Program-made: the position numbers and the translations under genes
NCBI GenBank assembly: GCA_036519575.1
Contig: DATDKZ010000066.1
Span: 1-5,441, forward strand
From: AC-69 sp036519575
GTDB taxonomy: Bacteria > Actinomycetota > UBA4738 > HRBIN12
Direction: 5' to 3'
DNA length: 5,441 bases
The notes under the pieces: generated by a model
Told to the model about the DNA's origin: nothing
Seen by the model: only the letters and a program-made list of their open reading frames with translations
The model's database searches: none
In this document: positions 4,485 to 5,441 of the stretch, in pieces
Numbering within the stretch: position 1 is the stretch's first letter
How the letters are laid out: the number at the start of each line of letters is the position of its first letter

Positions 4485-5441
4485 ACCTCCGCCCGCTGCT
4501 CTCACCGCGGTCCATCGCGATCGTCGGAGCTTCGGAGTCCCCCGATTCCTGGGCTCCCGAGATCTTCCGGAGCCTCCAGCACCTCGGCTATCCAGGCGAG
4601 CTGTATCCGGTCAACCCGAAGTACGACGAGGTGTGGGGCCGGCCCTGTCTTTCGTCGGTGCGAGAGCTGCCGAAGGCAGGGGTGGACCTCGCCGTGGTCG
4701 TCATCCCGGCTTCGGTCGCCGTGCGCGCGGTGGAGGAGAGCGGCAGGGCAGGGGTGCGCGCCGCGATGGTGGTCTCGAGCGGCTTCGGGGAGGCCGGGCC
4801 GGAGGGGATGAAGCTGCAGGAGGAGCTTCGCCCGATCGCCCGGCGGCACCGGATGCCGATCCTCGGGCCGAACGTCGAGGGGTTCGTGAACTACGTCGAC
4901 CGGGTGGCGCCGTACGGGACGACGCCACCCCCCGAGCCCATCGCGGGGACCGTCTCCGTCATCTCGCAGAGCGGAACGGTGGCCTGGACCATGGGCCAGA
5001 TGGCCTCGGACCGTGGGCTGGGGGTCCGCATCATCCTGGGAGTGGGGAACGAGGCGGTGATCGGCCTCGGCGACATGTTCGCGTGGGCCGCCGCCGACCC
5101 GCACACGGCGTTCGTCGTCACCTACATGGAGACCCTCCGCGACGTCGAGGGGATCGGGCGGGGGCTCGACGCGCTTCGGGCCGCGAGCAAGCCCGTCCTG
5201 ATGTGCGCGCCGGCGGGGCGGAGCGAGGCCGCGCAACGCTCGATCGTGGCCCATACGGGGGCCCTTGCCGGCGACGCCGGGCCCCGCGACGCGTGGCTAC
5301 GCGCGCACGGGGCGACACTGATGGCGGACCCGGTGGAGCTGTTCGAGGCAGCCGTGCTGCTCTCCTCCCACCGAACGCTCCGTGTGCCCGGCATCGCCGC
5401 GGCCCTTCAGTCCGGGGGGGCATGCACATTGTTCGCTGAGG
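4481..5441 (+). CDS. NDP-forming acyl-CoA synthetase (acetate--CoA ligase, ADP-forming type), 3' truncated by window edge
   Basis: The gene starts at GTG 4481, overlapping the crotonase stop as GTGA, and stays open to the window end with 320 residues visible. It belongs to the ADP-forming acyl-CoA synthetase family, which converts a carboxylic acid, CoA and ATP to acyl-CoA, ADP and phosphate through a phosphohistidine. The CoA-binding Rossmann-like domain covers about 1-135: S-I-A-I-V-G-A-S (11-18), L-Y-P-V-N-P-K (41-47), V-V-I-P-A (73-77) and G-P-N-V-E-G-F-V-N (129-137). A succinyl-CoA-ligase-like domain follows: I-S-Q-S-G (151-155), G-V-G-N-E (187-191), and A-H-T-G-A-L-A-G at 257-264, in which His258 is the likely phosphorylated histidine. 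S-G-G at 311-313 opens the third subdomain. The GPNC motif often seen has Val in place of Cys. Whether an ATP-grasp part is fused cannot be seen. The Shine-Dalgarno is poor (a G-run just upstream), which suits translational coupling. The substrate is unknown. Confidence 0.93.
   Translation, partial: MNLRPLLSPRSIAIVGASESPDSWAPEIFRSLQHLGYPGELYPVNPKYDEVWGRPCLSSVRELPKAGVDLAVVVIPASVAVRAVEESGRAGVRAAMVVSSGFGEAGPEGMKLQEELRPIARRHRMPILGPNVEGFVNYVDRVAPYGTTPPPEPIAGTVSVISQSGTVAWTMGQMASDRGLGVRIILGVGNEAVIGLGDMFAWAAADPHTAFVVTYMETLRDVEGIGRGLDALRAASKPVLMCAPAGRSEAAQRSIVAHTGALAGDAGPRDAWLRAHGATLMADPVELFEAAVLLSSHRTLRVPGIAAALQSGGACTLFAE

Noticed and set aside
2202..4505. A 767-codon minus-strand frame opposite the crotonase and across potD
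   Set aside because: It runs antisense to the well-supported crotonase and out of frame through potD. Its composition is low-complexity, as expected of high-GC shadow frames, with no recognisable motif.
5414..5420. Seven-G tract near the right edge as a possible frameshift or phase-variation site
   Set aside because: The frame continues correctly across it into the S-G-G segment typical of the acyl-CoA synthetase family. A run of seven G is unremarkable in DNA this GC-rich, and similar runs occur at 489-495 and 2145-2151.
4456..5439. A 327-codon + strand frame and several minus-strand frames over the right end
   Set aside because: The + strand frame starting at GTG 4481 has all the NDP-forming acyl-CoA synthetase motifs in order. 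The others are Arg/Gly/Pro-rich shadows.

Overview
The window is GC-rich, roughly two-thirds G+C by eye, densely packed and strongly biased to G/C in third codon positions. Long shadow reading frames therefore appear on both strands. Three things suggest a GC-rich Actinomycetota-like or Chloroflexota-like bacterium, possibly uncultured: a Tat-exported lipoprotein binding protein, GTG starts with overlapping gene ends, and a crotonase carrying the GGTD motif common in actinobacterial homologues. The phylum is inference. No mobile element, CRISPR array, tRNA or rRNA is visible.

Left part (1-3505): an ABC importer of the spermidine/putrescine (PotABCD) type. The window opens inside the 3' end of a + strand ATPase gene (potA-like); only its C-terminal TOBE domain is present. 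Six bases further on, facing it, is the end of a tightly overlapped minus-strand operon read potD -> potB -> potC. It encodes a Tat/lipobox substrate-binding lipoprotein and two six-helix permeases with EAA loops. PotD and PotB overlap by 8 nt, and PotB and PotC by 4 nt (ATGA). The ATPase is convergent with its presumed partners instead of sharing their operon.

Middle (3506-3644): a 139-bp divergent intergenic region. It holds a plausible sigma-70-type promoter for potDBC, a good -10 element for the rightward genes, strong Shine-Dalgarno sequences for both, and two short inverted repeats.

Right part (3645-5441): a + strand pair. A complete crotonase-fold (enoyl-CoA hydratase/isomerase family) gene overlaps by 4 nt (GTGA) the start of an NDP-forming acyl-CoA synthetase gene that runs off the right edge. 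Together they suggest activation of a carboxylic acid to its CoA thioester followed by crotonase chemistry on the acyl chain. In the crotonase, both canonical hydratase catalytic glutamates are aspartates, so plain enoyl-CoA hydration should not be assumed.

A working picture is that the importer brings in a cationic or polyamine-like compound. The divergent CoA genes may handle a catabolite of it, or may simply be neighbours. I see no wholly new system here. The points worth a second look are the split orientation of the transporter, the altered crotonase active site, the PotD pocket substitution, and the shared divergent control region.
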